In this document: positions 50,035 to 59,653 of the stretch, piece by piece
Layout of the letters: every line of letters starts with the position of its first letter
How positions within the stretch are numbered: the first letter of the stretch is position 1
Assembly (NCBI RefSeq): GCF_900078385.1
Contig: NZ_FLQR01000011.1
Coordinates: 62,001 to 126,000 of the forward strand
Direction of reading: 5' to 3'
Source of the DNA: an uncultured Microbacterium sp.
GTDB lineage: Bacteria; Actinomycetota; Actinomycetes; Actinomycetales; Microbacteriaceae
DNA length: 64,000 nucleotides
The notes under the pieces: model-generated
Database searches by the model: none
What the model saw: the letters and a program-made list of their open reading frames with translations, nothing else
What the model was told of the DNA's origin: nothing
Translations under genes and position numbers: made by a program

Positions 50035-50851
50035 CGAAGAGTCCGCGGCAGAGGAGACGACCGAGGGCTCTGCGGGTTTCCGCGTGACGCTCGGCGTCTT
50101 CGACGGACCGTTCGACCTCCTGCTCACGCTGCTGTCCAAGCATGAGCTCGACATCACCGAGATCTCGCTCAGCAGGGTCACGGACGAGTTCATCTCCTAC
50201 CTGCGCGGCCTCGACGCCGACGAGGAGCTGGAGCAGGCCTCCGAGTTCCTCGTGGTCGCGGCGACCCTCCTCGACATGAAGGTCGCGGGGCTCCTTCCGC
50301 AGGGCGAGCTCGTCGACGCGGAGGCCGTCGCGCTGCTCGAAGCGCGCGACCTGCTGTTCGCCCGCCTGCTGCAGTACCGTGCCTTCAAAGAGGTCTCTGC
50401 GTGGTTCGCGCGCTGCCTCGCGCGGGAGGACCGCCGGCACGCCCGGTCGGTGCGACTGGACGAGAAGTATCGCCGGGCCGCCCCCGAGCTCGTCTGGACG
50501 CTGTCCGCCGATGACTTCGCGGCCATCGCGCTCCTCGCCTTCACCCCGCGGGAGATCCCGCACGTGGGGCTCGACCACCTGCACGCCCCGCTCGTCTCGA
50601 TCCGCGAGCAGGCCGCCGTCGTCGTCTCGGCTCTCCGGGGTGCCGGGACGCTCAACTTCCGCGAGCTCATCGCCGGGGTGACGCAGCCCGGTATCGTCGT
50701 GGCGCGGTTCATCGCCGTGCTCGAGCTCTACCGTCACGCCGCCCTCTCGTTCGAGCAGCTCGAGCCGCTCGGCGAGCTCACCCTGCGCTGGACCGCCGAG
50801 CGCTGGTCCGAAGAGAACCTCGCCACTCTGGGAGCCGACTATGACCGATGA
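50018..50851 (+). CDS. scpA: Segregation and condensation protein A
   Basis: 277-residue kleisin. N-terminal domain FRVTLGVFDGPFDLLLTLLSKHELDITEISLSRVTDEFI (in the file as one continuous segment from about residue 21; here shown as FDGPFDLLLTLL and LDITEISLSRV) and C-terminal winged helix GTLNFRELIAGV...VARFIAVLELYRHAALSFEQ. Bridges the Smc heads with ScpB. GTG within the end of parA, overlapping by 17 bases. Confidence 0.92.
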   Translation: MAPSPDEESAAEETTEGSAGFRVTLGVFDGPFDLLLTLLSKHELDITEISLSRVTDEFISYLRGLDADEELEQASEFLVVAATLLDMKVAGLLPQGELVDAEAVALLEARDLLFARLLQYRAFKEVSAWFARCLAREDRRHARSVRLDEKYRRAAPELVWTLSADDFAAIALLAFTPREIPHVGLDHLHAPLVSIREQAAVVVSALRGAGTLNFRELIAGVTQPGIVVARFIAVLELYRHAALSFEQLEPLGELTLRWTAERWSEENLATLGADYDR

Positions 50852-51479
50852 TCACGTGACTGTCGACGGTGGGCCGGAGGACCGGCTGACCGCGGCCGAT
50901 GAGACGCCCGTCCAGGCCACCCCCGTCGAGGTGGCCCGCCGCCTCGAGGCGATCCTGCTCGTCGTCGACGAGCCGCAGAGCCTCGTCGCGCTGGCCGCCG
51001 CCGTCGCCGCGCCCGTCCCCGCCGTGCGCCAGGCCGTCGAGGGACTGGTCGCCGACTACGACGGCGAGACCGGTGGACCGCGGCGCGGCTTCGAGCTGCG
51101 CGAGGTGGGCGGCGGCTGGCGCCTCTACGTGCGCGAGGAGCATGATGCCCTCGTGTCCGAGTTCGTCAACGCGCAGGCGCCGTCCCGCCTGTCCCAGGCG
51201 GCGCTGGAGACCCTCGCCGTCATCGCCTACAAGCAGCCCGTGACCCGCGGCCAGGTCGCATCGATCCGCGCCGTCAACGTCGACTCCGTCGTCCGCACGC
51301 TCCTCGGCCGCGGGCTCGTCACGGAGGCCTTCACCGACCCGGAGACCGGGGCCATCCACTACGAGACCACCGACGCTCTCCTGGTCAACCTGGGCATCAA
51401 CTCGCTCGACGAGCTGCCCCACATCGCCCCCCTCCTCGATGACGGGTCGGACGGCTTCGACAGCGAGGTACTGAGATGA
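50841..51479 (+). CDS. scpB: Segregation and condensation protein B
   Basis: 212-residue ScpB with two winged-helix domains: about 30-110 (RRLEAILLVVDEPQSLVALA) and about 115-190 (LSQAALETLAVIAYKQPVTRGQ). Dimerises on ScpA in the Smc condensin. ATG at 50841 overlaps scpA by 11 bases; its stop overlaps the next start (ATGA). Confidence 0.93.
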   Translation: MTDDHVTVDGGPEDRLTAADETPVQATPVEVARRLEAILLVVDEPQSLVALAAAVAAPVPAVRQAVEGLVADYDGETGGPRRGFELREVGGGWRLYVREEHDALVSEFVNAQAPSRLSQAALETLAVIAYKQPVTRGQVASIRAVNVDSVVRTLLGRGLVTEAFTDPETGAIHYETTDALLVNLGINSLDELPHIAPLLDDGSDGFDSEVLR

Positions 51480-52267
51480 CCGACGAACGCGACACCGACG
51501 GCGTCCGGCTGCAGAAGGTGCTGGCGAATGCGGGTGTCGCGTCGCGGCGGGTGTGCGAGCAGTACATCGTGGAGGGCCGCATCCGCGTCAACGGTGTCGT
51601 CGTGACCGAGCTCGGCCGGCGGATCGACCCGACCGTGGACATCGTCGACGTCGACGGCACCGCCATCCAGCTCGACAGCACGAAGCGGTACGTCATGCTC
51701 AACAAGCCGACCGGCGTCGTCTCGACGATGAAGGACGAGCAGGGCCGCCCCGACCTGCGCCGCTACACGCAGGACTGGCCGGAGCGGCTGTACAACGTCG
51801 GGCGCCTGGATGCCGAGACGAGCGGCCTGCTCGTCCTCACCAACGACGGCGAGCTCGCACACGTCCTGGCCCACCCGTCGTTCGGCGTGAACAAGGTGTA
51901 CATCGCGAAGGTCGAGGGGCGGGTCACGCCGCAGGTCATCGCGCGGCTGACGAAGGGCGTCGAGCTCGAGGACGGCCACATCGCGGCCGACAAGGCCCGC
52001 CTGCTGGATGCCAGCGGAGCGACGAGCCTCGTCGAGCTGACGCTGCACTCCGGCCGCAACCGGATCGTCCGCCGCATGATGGCCGAGGTCGGGCACCCCG
52101 TCATCGAGCTCGTCCGGAGGCAGTTCGGGCCGCTCCACCTGGGAACCCTCCCGGCGGGGAAGGCACGCGAGTTGACTACAGTGGAACGCGGCGCGCTGCT
52201 CACTCTCGCGCGCCGGGACGCCCCGGGGGCCACCGCTCCTCGAAACACGGCGTCCCCCGATTCCTGA
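51476..52267 (+). CDS. rRNA pseudouridine synthase, RluB/RsuA family
   Basis: 263-residue synthase: N-terminal S4 domain (about 10-60; RLQKVLANAGVASRRVCEQYI) and catalytic domain with the aspartate in GRLDAETSGLLVLTNDG near residue 110. Placement after scpAB and before tyrA/cmk is characteristic of RluB (23S U2605), but the exact site is by family analogy. Confidence 0.9.
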   Translation: MTDERDTDGVRLQKVLANAGVASRRVCEQYIVEGRIRVNGVVVTELGRRIDPTVDIVDVDGTAIQLDSTKRYVMLNKPTGVVSTMKDEQGRPDLRRYTQDWPERLYNVGRLDAETSGLLVLTNDGELAHVLAHPSFGVNKVYIAKVEGRVTPQVIARLTKGVELEDGHIAADKARLLDASGATSLVELTLHSGRNRIVRRMMAEVGHPVIELVRRQFGPLHLGTLPAGKARELTTVERGALLTLARRDAPGATAPRNTASPDS

Positions 52268-52280
52268 TCCGGAGAACCCC

Positions 52281-53399
52281 GTGACCGATTCCACCAGCGT
52301 TCCCGCGCGCGCCGCGCGCGTGAGCGGATTGGTGCGCATCGTCGGCGCCGGCCTGCTCGGATCGAGCATCGGCCACGCCCTGCGTGCGCTCGGGATCGAC
52401 GTCGCACTCGCCGACGCGTCGCCCGCACAGCTGCGGCTCGCGATCGACTACGGCGCGGGCCGCGCCGCGCGCGAGGACGACCGCCCCGTGCTCATCGTGG
52501 TCGCCGTGCCGCCGGATGTCACCGCCGACGTCATCGAGCGCGAGCTCACCTACCACCCCGAGGCCGTCGTCACCGATGTCGCGAGCGTCAAGCTCGACCC
52601 GCTGCACACGCTGCGCGCGCGCGGCGTCGACCTCACCCACTACATCGGCTCGCACCCGATGGCCGGGCGCGAGCGCGGGGGAGCGATCTCCGCCCGCGCC
52701 GACATCTTCGTCGGCCGACCGTGGGTCGTCTGCCGCGACGAGGAGACTCCCGCGTCCGACCTCGCCCTCGTCGAAGGCCTCGCGCTCGACCTCGGTGCCA
52801 CGCCCATCGAGATGACGCCGGAAGAGCACGACGCGGCCGTCGCGCTCGTCTCCCACGTGCCCCAGCTCGTCGCGAGCCTCCTCGCCGGCCGGTTCGTCGA
52901 CGCCCCGGACGGCTCGATGCGCCTCGCCGGTCAGGGCGTGCGCGACACGACCCGCATCGCCGCCTCGGCGCCCGAGCTCTGGGTCCAGATCCTCGGTGCG
53001 AACGCGCGCCCCGTCGTCGACGTCCTCGACGCCCTCGCCGACGACCTGCGCGGCGTCGCCGATGCACTCCGCGACCCGGAGACGCCCGGCGCGCGGCGCG
53101 CCGTCGCCGACACGATCCGCCGCGGGAACGACGGCGTCGAGCGCCTCCCCGGCAAGCACGGTCAGAACCGCCGGTTCGAGACCGTCGTGGTCATGGTCGA
53201 CGACACCCCCGGCCAGCTCGGCCGCCTCTTCGGCGAGCTGGGTGAACTGCAGGTCAACGTCGAGGATCTCCGCCTCGAGCACTCCCCGGGTGCCCAGTTC
53301 GGTCTCGCCGAGATCAGCGTCGTCCCGGGCGCCGTCCGTCAGGCCGTGGACGGCCTGCAGGCGCGCGGATGGAAGATTGCGAGCACCACCAATGACTGA
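52281..53399 (+). CDS. tyrA: Prephenate dehydrogenase TyrA
   Basis: 372-residue enzyme of tyrosine synthesis. NAD-binding [13 protein letters not shown] at about 18-30; the substrate-binding motif [10 protein letters not shown] near 132; and a C-terminal ACT-like domain from about 300 ([21 protein letters not shown]), suggesting allosteric feedback by tyrosine. GTG start. Overlaps cmk by 8 bases. Confidence 0.92.
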   Translation: MTDSTSVPARAARVSGLVRIVGAGLLGSSIGHALRALGIDVALADASPAQLRLAIDYGAGRAAREDDRPVLIVVAVPPDVTADVIERELTYHPEAVVTDVASVKLDPLHTLRARGVDLTHYIGSHPMAGRERGGAISARADIFVGRPWVVCRDEETPASDLALVEGLALDLGATPIEMTPEEHDAAVALVSHVPQLVASLLAGRFVDAPDGSMRLAGQGVRDTTRIAASAPELWVQILGANARPVVDVLDALADDLRGVADALRDPETPGARRAVADTIRRGNDGVERLPGKHGQNRRFETVVVMVDDTPGQLGRLFGELGELQVNVEDLRLEHSPGAQFGLAEISVVPGAVRQAVDGLQARGWKIASTTND

Positions 53400-54093
53400 C
53401 CCCACGACCGACGCCGACCGCGAGCCGGTCACCGTCGCGATCGACGGCCCCGCCGGGAGCGGCAAATCCAGCGTCTCGAAGGAGGTGGCCCGCCGCCTCG
53501 GGTACGGCTACCTCGACACCGGCGCCGCCTACCGGGCCCTCGCCTGGCACGTGCTCGAGCACGGTGCGGACACATCCGACGCCGTCGCGGTCCTCGAGGC
53601 GTCCGGCGACTTCGAGTACGCCATCTCGCTCGATCCGGACGCGTACTGGGTGCGGGTCGGCGCGCGCGACGTCACCGACGCCATCCGGGACCCGCGCATC
53701 TCCGAGGCCGTCAGCGGCGTGGCCCGCGTGCCGGTGATCCGGGAGACCGTCAACGGCATCTTCCGTGGTCTCGTCGCCGACTCCGGCCTCCCCGGCGTCA
53801 TCGTCGAGGGCCGCGACATCACGACCGTCGTCGCGCCGGACGCGCCCGTGCGCATCCTGCTGACGGCGGCGCCCGAGGTGCGCGCCGCACGGCGCAGCGC
53901 CGAACTCACGTCGCACGACGCCGCGGCGGTCGCCGCGGCGCTGCACAAGCGCGACGCATCAGACTCGAAGGTCGTGGACTTCCTCACGGCGGCGCCCGGC
54001 GTCACCGTCGTGGACTCCACGGACCTCGACTTCACACAGACAGTGGACGCCGTTCTCGACGTCGTCCGGGCAGGGACGGGGGACCAGCGATGA
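53392..54093 (+). CDS. cmk: Cytidylate kinase Cmk
   Basis: 233-residue (d)CMP kinase. P-loop GPAGSGKSS at 19-27, [11 protein letters not shown] near 44, [14 protein letters not shown] near 140-153 (CMP specific) and RRSAEL as LID start. ATG inside the end of tyrA; der follows by ATGA. Recycles CMP from RNA turnover and couples with PyrG upstream in supply of CTP. Confidence 0.95.
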   Translation: MTDPTTDADREPVTVAIDGPAGSGKSSVSKEVARRLGYGYLDTGAAYRALAWHVLEHGADTSDAVAVLEASGDFEYAISLDPDAYWVRVGARDVTDAIRDPRISEAVSGVARVPVIRETVNGIFRGLVADSGLPGVIVEGRDITTVVAPDAPVRILLTAAPEVRAARRSAELTSHDAAAVAAALHKRDASDSKVVDFLTAAPGVTVVDSTDLDFTQTVDAVLDVVRAGTGDQR

Positions 54094-55631
54094 GCGACCA
54101 GCGATCGCAGCACGACGGCGACGAGTACGAGGCCGGTCCTGACCGGCTCGAGGAGAAGCTCGCCAATCTCGACGAGGAGCTCGCCGACCAGCGGGCGGCG
54201 GCGCTGCGCGCCTCCCTCGCCGACTACGACCTGGATGACGAGGATGCCGAGCTCCTCGGCGGCTTCACCGCCGGCGGCGAGGTCGTCCAGGTGCTGCCCG
54301 CCCTTCCCGTCGTCGCGATCGTCGGACGGCCGAACGTGGGCAAGTCCGCGCTCGTGAACCGCATCCTCGGTCGTCGCGAGGCCGTCGTCGAAGACACCCC
54401 GGGTGTCACGCGCGACCGCGTGACGTACAAGGCCGAGTGGATGGACCGCAAGTTCACGATCGTCGACACCGGCGGCTGGGAGCCCGACGCGCGCGGCATC
54501 GACCGCTCCGTCGCCGCGCAGGCCGAGATCGCCATCGACCTCTGCGACGTCGTGCTGTTCGTCGTCGACGCGATGGTCGGTGCGACCTCCACCGACGAGC
54601 AGGTCGTCCGGCTTCTCCGCAAGAGCGGCAAGCCCGTCTTCCTCGTCGCCAACAAGATCGACGACCAGCGCCACGAGCCCGAAGCCGCGGCGCTCTGGAA
54701 CCTCGGTCTGGGGGAGCCGCACCCCGTCTCCGCCATCCACGGCCGCGGTGTCGCCGACCTCCTCGACGAGATGATGAAGGTGCTGCCGAGCGTCTCGGCC
54801 GTCGCCAAGAACGAGCTCGGCGGTCCGCGCCGCGTCGCGATCCTCGGCCGCCCGAACGTCGGAAAGTCGTCGCTGCTGAACAAGGCCGCCGGCGAAGAGC
54901 GCGTCGTCGTCAACGACCTGGCCGGCACGACCCGCGACCCGGTCGACGAGATCGTCGAGCTGGGCGGCAAGCTGTGGCGCCTCGTCGACACCGCCGGCAT
55001 CCGCCGTCGTGTGCACCTGCAGCAGGGCGCCGACTTCTACGCGTCGCTGCGCACCTCCGCGGCGCTCGAGAAGGCCGAGGTCGCCGTCGTCGTCCTCGAC
55101 ATCACCGAGCAGGTCAGCGAGCAGGACGTCCGCATCATCGACCTCGTGCTCGAGTCGGGCCGTGCGCTCGTCCTGGCGTTCAACAAGTGGGATCGCCTGA
55201 ACGACGACGACATGGAGAACATCGACCGGCGCCGATACCTCGAGCGGGAGATCGAGCAGGATCTCGCGCACGTGGCCTGGGCGCCGCGCGTGAACCTCTC
55301 CGCCCGCACGGGCCGCCACCTCGACAAGCTCGTCCCGGCGCTGGAGACCGCGCTCGAGTCGTGGGATCAGCGCATCCCGACCGGCAAGTTCAACGCCTTC
55401 CTCGCCGAGCTCATCGCAGAGCACCCGCACCCGCTCCGCGGCGGCAAGCAGCCCCGCATCCTGTTCGGCACGCAGGCGTCCACGCGCCCGCCGACGTTCG
55501 TGCTCTTCACGACCGGGTTCCTCGACCCGGGCTACCGCCGGTTCATCCAGCGGCGGCTGCGCGAGATCTTCGGGTTCCAGGGGAGCCCGATCGTCGTCAA
55601 CATGCGCGTCCGCGAGAAGCGCCAGCGCTGA
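54090..55631 (+). CDS. der: Ribosome biogenesis GTPase Der (EngA)
   Basis: 513-residue GTPase with two tandem G domains, G1 motifs [10 protein letters not shown] (about 78-86) and [10 protein letters not shown] (about 252-260), and a C-terminal KH-like domain (about 425-510; [12 protein letters not shown]...[19 protein letters not shown]). An acidic N-terminal extension of about 70 residues before the first G domain is usual in actinobacteria. Acts on 50S assembly. Confidence 0.95.
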   Translation: MSDQRSQHDGDEYEAGPDRLEEKLANLDEELADQRAAALRASLADYDLDDEDAELLGGFTAGGEVVQVLPALPVVAIVGRPNVGKSALVNRILGRREAVVEDTPGVTRDRVTYKAEWMDRKFTIVDTGGWEPDARGIDRSVAAQAEIAIDLCDVVLFVVDAMVGATSTDEQVVRLLRKSGKPVFLVANKIDDQRHEPEAAALWNLGLGEPHPVSAIHGRGVADLLDEMMKVLPSVSAVAKNELGGPRRVAILGRPNVGKSSLLNKAAGEERVVVNDLAGTTRDPVDEIVELGGKLWRLVDTAGIRRRVHLQQGADFYASLRTSAALEKAEVAVVVLDITEQVSEQDVRIIDLVLESGRALVLAFNKWDRLNDDDMENIDRRRYLEREIEQDLAHVAWAPRVNLSARTGRHLDKLVPALETALESWDQRIPTGKFNAFLAELIAEHPHPLRGGKQPRILFGTQASTRPPTFVLFTTGFLDPGYRRFIQRRLREIFGFQGSPIVVNMRVREKRQR

Positions 55632-55637
55632 CCGGCG

Positions 55638-56366
55638 TCACCGCACGGTGAGCGTGCGGAACCGTTCCGTCGGGAGGCGGTCGAGCGCGAGCGCGCCGAC
55701 CGCCTCTTCCGTACGGGGGAGCGGATTCCGGGTGCCGACGTCACGGAACCGCTGGACGGCCCACGACTCGACGCCCGCATCGGCGAGCCGGCAGCCGAGC
55801 GCGCGCACGCCCTCGTCGTCGATCGAGGCGGGGTGCACCGTCGTCCGCACCTCCACCTCGAGCGGGCGCGCCGAGCCGGCGCGCAGCAGGCGTTCGCCGA
55901 GGACGATGTCGAGCGACCGCCACGCGTGCGGGCCGCTCGGCGCACGGCCGGTGACCGCTTCGTAGTCCTCGGGGGCAGCCTTGATGTCGAGCCCGATCCA
56001 GTCGACGTAGGGGAGCGCCGCGGCCAGCAGTCCGGGGTACGGCCCCGCGCTGTGCAGGCCGACGCGGAACCCGAGGGCGCGGACGACCTTCATCGCCGGG
56101 ATGAGTGCGCGCTGCATCGTGGGTTCGCCGCCGCTGAAGACGACGGCATCGAGCAGGCTGATCCGCTCGCACAGCAGATCGGTGACGTCGCTCCACGTGT
56201 ACGGCGTCTCGGCGCGCGGGTCGATGAGGCCCGGGTTGTGGCAGTAGAAGCAGTCCCACGGGCACCCCTGCAGGAACAGCGTCGTCGTCAGCATCCCGGG
56301 CCAGTCCACCGTCGAGAACGCGGTGAGGCCCGCGATCCTCAGCTCGTGTGCGCCATGGGTGTGCAC
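55638..56366 (-). CDS. nrdG: Anaerobic ribonucleotide reductase activase NrdG
   Basis: 242-residue radical-SAM protein. Cluster cysteines C35, C39 and C42 in GCPWDCFYCHNP; GGEPTMQ near 79. It installs the glycyl radical on NrdD. Start ATG at 56366 lies 28 bases inside the nrdD end, so the two are tightly coupled. Converges on der with a 6-base gap. Confidence 0.92.
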   Translation of the reverse strand: MHTHGAHELRIAGLTAFSTVDWPGMLTTTLFLQGCPWDCFYCHNPGLIDPRAETPYTWSDVTDLLCERISLLDAVVFSGGEPTMQRALIPAMKVVRALGFRVGLHSAGPYPGLLAAALPYVDWIGLDIKAAPEDYEAVTGRAPSGPHAWRSLDIVLGERLLRAGSARPLEVEVRTTVHPASIDDEGVRALGCRLADAGVESWAVQRFRDVGTRNPLPRTEEAVGALALDRLPTERFRTLTVR

Positions 56367-58174
56367 GATGTCTCCTCCGCCGCCGTGTTCGCCGCGGTCG
56401 CCGGGTCGACGAAGTAGCGGCGCTCCTCAGCCTCGCCCTTCTTGCCGATGTTGAACGACGCGATGGGCCGGAAGTAACCCATCACGCGGGTCCACACTTC
56501 GCAGGTCGCGCCGCATTCGGGGCACACCGGGTGCTCGCCGGAGCGGTAGCCGTGCTCGGGGCAGATCGAGAACGTCGGCGTGACGGTGATGTAGGGCAGT
56601 CGGAACCGCTCCAGCGACCGCCGCACGAGCTCGCGGCATGCGCTCACGGAGGGGAGTGCCTCGCCGAGGTAGAGGTGGAGCACGGTTCCGCCGGTGTACT
56701 TCTGCTGCAGCGGCTCCTGCATCGCCATCGCGAGGAACGGGTCGGCCGTATAGCCGACCGGCAGCTGCGACGAGTTCGTGTAGTACGGGTTCCTATCCGT
56801 GCCCGCGTGGCGGATGCCGTCGAACCGCGCGATGTCCTCCTTCGCGAATCGGTACGTGGCGCCCTCGGCGGGGCTCGCCTCGAGGTTGTACATGTGCCCG
56901 GTCTCCTCCTGGAACTGCACCATGCGGGCGCGGACGCGGTCGAGCAGCCGCGTGGCGAGGGCCGTGCCCGCATCCGTCGTGATGTCGTCGGCATCCCGTG
57001 TGAGGTTCCGCACGTACTCGTTGACGCCGTTGACGCCGATCGTCGAGAAGTGGTTGTCGAGCGTGCCGAGGTAGCGCTTCGTGTAGGGGAAGAGTCCGGC
57101 GTCCAGGTGCTGCCCGATCACGGCGCGCTTGGCCTCCAGGCTGTCGCGGGCGATGAGCAGGAGCTCGTCGAGCCGCGTGAGGGCGGCATCCTCGTCGCCG
57201 GAGTGCACGAAGCCGAGCCGTGCGCAGTTGACGGTCACGACGCCGATGGAGCCGGTCTGCTCGGCGGAGCCGAAGAGCCCGTTGCCGCGCTTGAGGAGCT
57301 CGGTGAGGTCGAGCTGGAGGCGGCAGCACATCGAGCGGATCATGTGCGGGTCGAGGTCGGAGTTCACGAAGTTCTGGAAGTAGGGGAGCCCGTACTTCGC
57401 GGTCATCGCGAACAGCGCCTCGACGTTCGGGCCCTCCCAGTCGAAGTCGCGCGTGATGTTGTACGTGGGGATCGGGAAGGTGAACGCGCGCCCGTCCGCG
57501 TCGCCCGTCGTGAGCACCTCGATGAAGGCGCGGTTGATGAGCGCCATCTCGGGGGCGAGGTCACCGTACGCGAAGTCGCTCACCTCGCCGCCGATGAGCG
57601 GACGCTGGTCGCGCAGGTCGTCGGGGCAGACCCAGTCGAACGTGAGGTTCGTGAAGGGGGTCTGCGTACCCCAGCGGGACGGGATGTTGAGGTTGAAGAC
57701 GAACTCCTGCAGCGCCTGGTGCACCGCGTCGTAGTCGAGGCCGTCGCGCCGCACGAAGGGAGCGAGGTAGGTGTCGAACGAGCTGAACGCCTGCGCGCCG
57801 GCCCACTCGTTCTGCAGGGTGCCGAGGAAGTTGACGAGCTGACCGAGGGCGCTCGAGAAGTGCCGCGGAGGCGCCGAGGCGATCTTCCCGGGGACGCCGT
57901 TGAACCCCTGCTCGAGCACCATCCGCAGCGACCAGCCCGCGCAGTAGCCCGCGAAGACGTCGAGATCGTGGATGTGGACGTCGCCGTCCCGGTGCGCCGC
58001 ACCGGCGGCCGGCTCGTACACCTCGTCGAGCCAGTAGTTCGCGACGAGCTTGCCCGCCGAGTTCAGGATCATGCCGCCCAGGGAGTAGCCCTGGTTGGCG
58101 TTGGCGTTGACGCGCCAGTCCGAGCGGGCGAGGTACTCGTCGATCGTCTCGGCGACGGACACGGCACGGGGCAT
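56339..58174 (-). CDS. nrdD: Anaerobic ribonucleoside-triphosphate reductase NrdD (class III)
   Basis: 611-residue glycyl-radical enzyme. No separate ATP-cone is visible at the N-terminus (starts MPRAVSVAETIDEYLARSDW), so allosteric activity control may be absent. Catalytic-site motif SMCCRLQLDLTELLKRGNG near 325 carries a conserved cysteine pair; zinc ligands C538, C551, C554 and C558 precede the glycyl loop RVMGYFRP (563-570, radical on G566). Class III enzymes work only without oxygen, implying anaerobic or microaerobic growth. ATG at 58174 has AAAGGAAA upstream; upstream in-frame sequence crosses the promoter. Confidence 0.95.
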   Translation of the reverse strand: MPRAVSVAETIDEYLARSDWRVNANANQGYSLGGMILNSAGKLVANYWLDEVYEPAAGAAHRDGDVHIHDLDVFAGYCAGWSLRMVLEQGFNGVPGKIASAPPRHFSSALGQLVNFLGTLQNEWAGAQAFSSFDTYLAPFVRRDGLDYDAVHQALQEFVFNLNIPSRWGTQTPFTNLTFDWVCPDDLRDQRPLIGGEVSDFAYGDLAPEMALINRAFIEVLTTGDADGRAFTFPIPTYNITRDFDWEGPNVEALFAMTAKYGLPYFQNFVNSDLDPHMIRSMCCRLQLDLTELLKRGNGLFGSAEQTGSIGVVTVNCARLGFVHSGDEDAALTRLDELLLIARDSLEAKRAVIGQHLDAGLFPYTKRYLGTLDNHFSTIGVNGVNEYVRNLTRDADDITTDAGTALATRLLDRVRARMVQFQEETGHMYNLEASPAEGATYRFAKEDIARFDGIRHAGTDRNPYYTNSSQLPVGYTADPFLAMAMQEPLQQKYTGGTVLHLYLGEALPSVSACRELVRRSLERFRLPYITVTPTFSICPEHGYRSGEHPVCPECGATCEVWTRVMGYFRPIASFNIGKKGEAEERRYFVDPATAANTAAEETSCTPMAHTS

Positions 58175-58210
58175 GGGAGTTTCCTTTCGGGAACGGTGGG
58201 TGTTGTCTGA

Positions 58211-58254
58211 CCACAATATGTGGGGGTGAAGTCGCGCAGGAAGTCCAGATGTGG
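58211..58254. promoter_or_regulatory. Two candidate NrdR boxes in front of nrdD
   Basis: CCACAATATGTGG (58211-58223) is a near-palindrome like the NrdR consensus; TCCAGATGTGG (58244-58254) shares ATGTGG at exactly 31 bp distance (58218 and 58249), the spacing known for paired NrdR boxes. The first covers a minus-strand -10-like TATTGT (58218-58213). NrdR itself is not in the window. Confidence 0.6.
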
Positions 58255-58264
58255 CGTGTCGCGA

Positions 58265-58281
58265 ATGTGGACCGACCACAT
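58265..58281. repeat. Inverted repeat ATGTGG-N5-CCACAT upstream of nrdD
   Basis: A 17-bp dyad 11 bases beyond the second candidate NrdR box. It reuses the ATGTGG half-site and may be an extra regulator site for nrdD or an unrelated operator between nrdD and the divergent Nudix gene. Confidence 0.6.
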
Positions 58282-58349
58282 CGGCGTGTCATGTGTCACC
58301 CTGCGACGTGTGCCGGGCTGCGTCCGGCCGGGTGTGACAGGCTGGGTCG

Positions 58350-59246
58350 GTGACCATCCAGCCGCCCGCCCCCGGTGAGCCGCGCCGCCCCCTGGGCCCG
58401 CGTAACCCCGGCGACGCGTGGGTCGTGGCGGACGACGGCGCCCGGTACTGGGGACGGTTCGGCGCGTCGGGGCTGCTCGCGGTCGATGCCGTTCGCGGCG
58501 TCCTGCTGCAGCACCGGGTGTCGTGGAGTCATCACGGCGACACGTGGGCGCTTCCGGGCGGTGCTCGGCACGAGGGGGAGTCGGCGAGCGACGGCGCGCT
58601 GCGCGAGTCGGCGGAGGAGGCCGGTGTGCCGGCATCCGCCGTGCGGCCGCGGCTGCTCAGCGTGCTCGACCTCGACGTCTGGTCGTACGCGACCCTCGTC
58701 GCGGACGTGACCACGCCGTTCGAGCCGGTCATCAGCGACCCGGAGAGTCACGAACTCGCCTGGGTGCCCGTGGAGGCCGTCGACGACTACCCGCTGCACC
58801 CCGGTTTCGCGGACTCCTGGCCGCTGCTGCGCTCGCTGCTGCCCCTGCGTCCCGCCGTCGTCGTCGACGCCGCGAACGTCGTCGGGTCGGTGCCGGACGG
58901 CTGGTGGCGCGATCGCGCGGGTGCCGCCGCACGCCTGCTCGGCGATGTCGCCGCGCTCGCCGCACGAGGGGTGGATGCCGCCGGTCTCGGCCTCCCCGCC
59001 GACACGTGGTTCCCCGAGTTCCATGTCGTCCTCGAGGGCGCCGCGCGGGCCGCGGCGGACGTCGCAGGCATCGAACTCGTGCGGGCGCCGGGACACGGTG
59101 ACGACGCGATCGTCGACGCTGTTCGCGCACTCGCGTCGGCAGGTCACGCTGTGACCGTCGTGACGAGCGATTGCGCGCTGGGGGAGCGGGCCGTCGCGCA
59201 GGGCGGAGCCGTGCAGCCCGTGTCGTGGCTGCGCGACCGGCTGTGA
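58350..59246 (+). CDS. Nudix hydrolase fused to a NYN/PIN-like nuclease domain
   Basis: 298 residues. Nudix domain about 20-160 with box G71-x5-E-x7-RES-x-EE-x-G (GARHEGESAS then DGALRESAEEAGV). From about residue 168, AVVVDAANVVGS (D173, N176), GDDAIVDAVRAL (D251, D252) and VVTSDCALGER (D274) form the acidic pattern of NYN/PIN-type RNases. A nucleotide pyrophosphatase joined to a putative RNase suggests RNA or nucleotide clean-up, but no substrate is known. CAGGCT six bases before the GTG points to leaderless expression. DUF2809 gene overlaps by GTGA. Confidence 0.8.
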   Translation: MTIQPPAPGEPRRPLGPRNPGDAWVVADDGARYWGRFGASGLLAVDAVRGVLLQHRVSWSHHGDTWALPGGARHEGESASDGALRESAEEAGVPASAVRPRLLSVLDLDVWSYATLVADVTTPFEPVISDPESHELAWVPVEAVDDYPLHPGFADSWPLLRSLLPLRPAVVVDAANVVGSVPDGWWRDRAGAAARLLGDVAALAARGVDAAGLGLPADTWFPEFHVVLEGAARAAADVAGIELVRAPGHGDDAIVDAVRALASAGHAVTVVTSDCALGERAVAQGGAVQPVSWLRDRL

Positions 59247-59647
59247 CGACGCGGCGCGCGACGGCGGTTCGTCGCGTCGTGGCCGCGGTCCTGATCGTCG
59301 TCGCGGTCGCGGCCGGGCTGTTCGTCCACGGTGCCCTGCCGGACACCGCCGCGACCGATATCGCGGGCGACGCGCTCTACGTCGTCGTGGTGTGGGGGCT
59401 CGTCGTGATGCTCGCACCGCGCCTGCCGGCGCCCGCCGTGGCGGGCATCGTGCTGGTGTGGTGCATCGCCGTCGAGCTCTTCCAGCTCACCGGGCTGCCC
59501 GAGGAGTGGGGAGCGGCCTTTCCGCCCGTCATGCTGGTGCTCGGCACCGTCTTCGACCCGCGCGATCTGCTGATCTACGCCGCCGCGACGGCGGTGCTCC
59601 TCGTGGCCGACCTCGCAGTGTCGCGGACGGTCACGCGCTCGCGCTGA
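59243..59647 (+). CDS. DUF2809 family small membrane protein
   Basis: 134 residues with four TM helices; motifs GDALYVVVVWGLVVML and ELFQLTGLPEEW fit DUF2809. GTG in the stop of the Nudix-NYN gene. Function unknown. Confidence 0.75.
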   Translation: MTTRRATAVRRVVAAVLIVVAVAAGLFVHGALPDTAATDIAGDALYVVVVWGLVVMLAPRLPAPAVAGIVLVWCIAVELFQLTGLPEEWGAAFPPVMLVLGTVFDPRDLLIYAAATAVLLVADLAVSRTVTRSR

Positions 59648-59653
59648 TCCGCG

